Shown here: in pieces, positions 62,701 to 64,000 of the stretch
Numbering within the stretch: position 1 is the stretch's first letter
Layout: each line of letters begins with the position of its first letter
Origin: Mariniblastus sp964414815
GTDB lineage: Bacteria; Planctomycetota; Planctomycetia; Pirellulales; Pirellulaceae
Direction of reading: 5' to 3'
Length of the DNA: 64,000 bases
NCBI GenBank assembly: GCA_964414815.1
Contig: CAYPXY010000009.1
Coordinates: 1 to 64,000 of the forward strand
Made by a program: the position numbers and the translations under genes
The notes under the pieces: model-generated
What the model was told of the DNA's origin: nothing
Seen by the model: the letters and a program-made list of their open reading frames with translations, nothing else
Databases searched by the model: none

Positions 62701-62821
62701 TGCGGCCATTTGCCAGGACAACGTTTTTGAAAAGTACGAGATCGCGAATCCTCCGGAACTACACCGGCCCACAAGAAAAAGTCCCCCCAAAGTAAACCCA
62801 TCGACGGAGCGGAAACGATGA
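59720..62821 (+). CDS. AddB-like helicase-nuclease subunit (PD-(D/E)XK nuclease)
   Basis: 1033 aa. The C-terminal third carries the RecB-family nuclease: LKCPYRFYLDHVMRLE, then GTLLHDCLEHFGKS, FRIRGKIDRIDQHE and the catalytic IAVWDYKSSDKGDG (PD-D/EXK core). The N-terminal part is an inactivated helicase-like region (VVPTERSKFRFEQLLAERSE; no Walker A). The four-cysteine iron-sulfur motif of Bacillus AddB is not complete: only the Cys in LKCPYRF is evident. Its stop overlaps the start of the AddA-like gene, so the two form a double-strand-break repair complex in one operon. A 12-residue in-frame duplication (GDAYPT...) lies near residue 485-500. Low similarity to AddB proper, so the name is tentative. 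Confidence 0.85.
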   Translation: MAGKNVQKSLFYTENEPDLRVFLGLDRPPLVTAIEWLEREPSAEEEKSVWSLGQYIIVVPTERSKFRFEQLLAERSEAENRNLDPPMVVTLGELPELLYVSKKELASELVQQIAWANALAEITASQFKKLTGREEDERPADWQPLAAMIGALHDRLAADLWNFSGVAKQLAKLPGFLKAELFRWQVLAAVEKNYYQMLNEANLWDKQAARLDAVGGVDGKQPSQCYTTKTIVMLATADLPRLIGSMVQQIASAVPDQLKILVAAPQSMADRFDGIGRLIVDQWLDATISISDDSIRVVDQPIDQAMAAVEFLPSVKERKNKDVTIGVPDESVIPQLERTLKSRGIASRSLPGRRLLETPPAKFLEASRDYLRDFSFDAFAALVRHPDVFEWLCQQVQPISWISDLTVFQNDYLPETIWLLDVEPFGDPEKIASEYDSDDAASQARAKQRAEAIGRLNQVHAAMQPLLGALVRPEGDVFGGMTHGDAYPTSERSTGGDAYPTFDRPVSAWAPLWHRAMLKIYEDRESTGSHEAEYLAMEGLNALSRLFEEQARIPERFQPTVSAIDAVHWVLKLAASRRVLAPENPDAIELAGWLDLALDDVPVLIVTGVNDGHVGSSERDHAFLPNELCKKLEIGEDDRRFARDTYAMTVMTSVRTQYHLIAGRHEDGGEPLKPSRLLFADTPLVSAKRAQAFFNYAGKKQTLFWLGDAAKCPPNQSFEIPKPHLSRPVEQISVTKFREYLKCPYRFYLDHVMRLETVTDDWRELDAGRFGTLLHDCLEHFGKSDERDATHPERILRFLNDALNQRVARQTQGTQHPALEIQLQQIRLRFERFSQIQADRRSAGWFIASTEEMIEHDFDVDGKPFRIRGKIDRIDQHEITGQIAVWDYKSSDKGDGPLTYHYAPKKKEWKDLQLPLYRYLVQELEPFKNADLSNLITGYVLLPKRLEEIRFEETGWTEAEYEEAAGVARQVLRQIRRSIFWPPSPEPPLFSEDFAAICQDNVFEKYEIANPPELHRPTRKSPPKVNPSTERKR
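61169..61221 (+). repeat. in-frame 36-nt-spaced repeat inside the addB-like gene
   Basis: GACGCCTATCCCAC occurs at 61172-61185 and again at 61208-61221, exactly 36 nt apart, encoding GDAYPT twice (GDAYPTSERSTGGDAYPT). The segment interrupts an otherwise ordinary acidic linker and reads like an inserted repeat unit. Confidence 0.8.
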
Positions 62822-64000
62822 GAAATGAAACGGCAACTCGCGAACTAAAACAAGTGTTTCGCAATGTGGTCATTCGAGCTTCAGCGGGGACCGGAAAAAC
62901 GTACGCGCTGTCCAATCGCTACTTGCAATTGCTCGCCTCGGGGCAGGAATGTCAAACGATTCTTGCCACCACCTTTACTAAAAAAGGAGCCGGGGAGATT
63001 CTCGACCGTATCGTTGGACGGCTGGCCGAGGCCGCACTCGACGCCCAGGCCACTGAGGAACTTTCCGAGCGTCTGGACTGGAATTTGACTCAAGAACGAA
63101 CAGGCAAGATCCTGCATCAGTTGCTGAGGAACCTCCACCGGCTCGAAATCGGAACGCTGGACAGCTTCTTCAGTCGCATCGCACGTGTCTTTAGTCTCGA
63201 ATTAGGACTGCCGCCCACTTGGGAAATCGTCGAAGACCAGCAGATGCGGCGACTTTACAGCAGGGCGATCGGTCAAGTCTTACAATCCCGCCCGGCGATG
63301 GAGCTGTTGAATTTGATGGCCAAGGGAGATGTGCCGCGGCGCGTCGCGACCTTGCTGCACGATACGGTCGACAACATTTACCGAACGTTTCGGGATTCCG
63401 GCCCCAAGCCCTGGGACAGGATCGCACGCACCAGCCAGTTTCTGTCCGACGAAGCGTTGGCGCAGTTGACCGGGGCCATGGAGAACCTGCTCATGAATAA
63501 AAAGAGCCTTGCGGAACACTGGACGAAAGTGATCGAGGCGGTGCAACAGCGCGATTGGGAGGCGTTCATCCACCAGCGTTCGTTTCAGAATTTTCTCGAT
63601 GGCAATCATCGCTATGGCCAGACAAAACTTCCCGAGGAAGTACTCTCGATTTATGGTCAGTTGTTACCCCATTGCCGTGCCCATGTCGAGGATTCGTTGA
63701 TCAAGCAGAATCATTCGACCCGCGATTTACTGGGGATCTTTGGAGATCACCTCAACCGAATGCAAAATCAAACCGGCAGTTTGCGTTTCGATGACGTTAC
63801 GAATCGCCTGCAGTCGCTGATCGCTTCCTGGGATTCGGAGCGGAGCAATTTCCGGCTTGATCAGCGAATTCAACATGTGATGCTCGATGAGTTTCAGGAC
63901 ACATCACTCGGCCAGTGGCAGATTGTTCGCCCGTTTGTCAGTCGTGTCGCCGAAAGCCCCGATGAGCTGCGATCCTTTTTTTGCGTGGGCGACCTGAAGC
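62818..64000 (+). CDS. AddA/UvrD-type helicase, 5' part (runs off window)
   Basis: ATG at 62818 inside the previous stop (ATGA). About 394 codons are present and the frame is open to the window edge. Walker A is ASAGTGKTYALSNRYL (near residue 21), motif Ia lies in TILATTFTKKGAGEILDRI, a conserved Ser/Thr-containing segment is GTLDSFFSRIAR, and motif II is VMLDEFQDTSLGQWQIV at about 355, with the next motif beginning in SFFCVGDLK. This is the UvrD/RecB superfamily 1 head as in AddA; a C-terminal nuclease domain would be expected beyond the edge. It partners the AddB-like protein in end resection. Confidence 0.92.
   Translation, partial: MRNETATRELKQVFRNVVIRASAGTGKTYALSNRYLQLLASGQECQTILATTFTKKGAGEILDRIVGRLAEAALDAQATEELSERLDWNLTQERTGKILHQLLRNLHRLEIGTLDSFFSRIARVFSLELGLPPTWEIVEDQQMRRLYSRAIGQVLQSRPAMELLNLMAKGDVPRRVATLLHDTVDNIYRTFRDSGPKPWDRIARTSQFLSDEALAQLTGAMENLLMNKKSLAEHWTKVIEAVQQRDWEAFIHQRSFQNFLDGNHRYGQTKLPEEVLSIYGQLLPHCRAHVEDSLIKQNHSTRDLLGIFGDHLNRMQNQTGSLRFDDVTNRLQSLIASWDSERSNFRLDQRIQHVMLDEFQDTSLGQWQIVRPFVSRVAESPDELRSFFCVGDLK

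Overview
The window looks like chromosomal DNA of a planctomycete, probably close to the Pirellula/Rhodopirellula group. The evidence is a prepilin-like gene of the DUF1559 type followed by a small lipoprotein, a DUF1598-like secreted protein, an EF-G of the mitochondrial (spdEFG1) type, a PTPMT1-like phosphatase, many exported proteins with no function assigned, and a dispersed palindrome (AACCCGAAGCGTAAGCGAGG...) that I recall as common in that group. No rRNA, tRNA or CRISPR array was found. Genes are tightly packed, often with ATGA or TAATG overlaps. Many lack a clear Shine-Dalgarno (SD), so where a strong one exists it was used to choose the start.

Layout. 1-720: a 15-bp tandem repeat and a decayed transposase-like fragment. 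721-9522: rpsD, lpdA and a receiver-like protein; argS on the minus strand; lysS; a LolCDE-type transporter pair. 9622-17263: speA (minus), a PTPMT1-like phosphatase, a zincin-like lipoprotein, a DUF1598-like protein (minus) and an FHA-GAF-sigma54 activator. 17853-21416: fusA and fabB, the latter coupled to a truncated antitoxin-like ORF. 21413-25672 (minus): four genes for uronate/hydroxyacid metabolism, including uxaC and a UxuB-like dehydrogenase. 25795-27482: pyrimidine nucleoside salvage (phosphorylase, cdd). 27567-33028 (minus): smc and a FlgI-like lipoprotein.

34046-42278 is the most unusual part. It is a partly duplicated cassette of exported proteins in the order A1-B1-C-A2-D-E-B2. 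A is tail-anchored with three conserved cysteines. B is helical and secreted. C is a cysteine-rich secreted protein whose reading frame is interrupted after a strong ribosome site. D is a DUF1573-like lipoprotein. E is a MauE-like membrane protein with a periplasmic CxxC domain. The DNA shows that copy 1 lost D and E, leaving a 75-nt footprint, and that B1 and B2 share a nearly identical 176-nt block. By analogy with MauE in methylamine dehydrogenase maturation, I propose a disulfide-forming module for a Cys-rich exported protein. This is inference.

42291-64000: a zinc-ribbon membrane protein, nadE, an ALDH7-type dehydrogenase and a secreted trypsin-like protease; a minus-strand operon of class II DAHP synthase, rnc, Ser/Thr kinase and PP2C phosphatase; a DUF481-like barrel; a thioredoxin-protease fusion; an NfeD-type protease; a GGQ protein; the DUF1559/lipoprotein pair; and an AddB/AddA-like helicase-nuclease pair that runs off the right edge. 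Three copies of a ~113-bp MITE-like element (5119, 48623, 52825) lie between genes.
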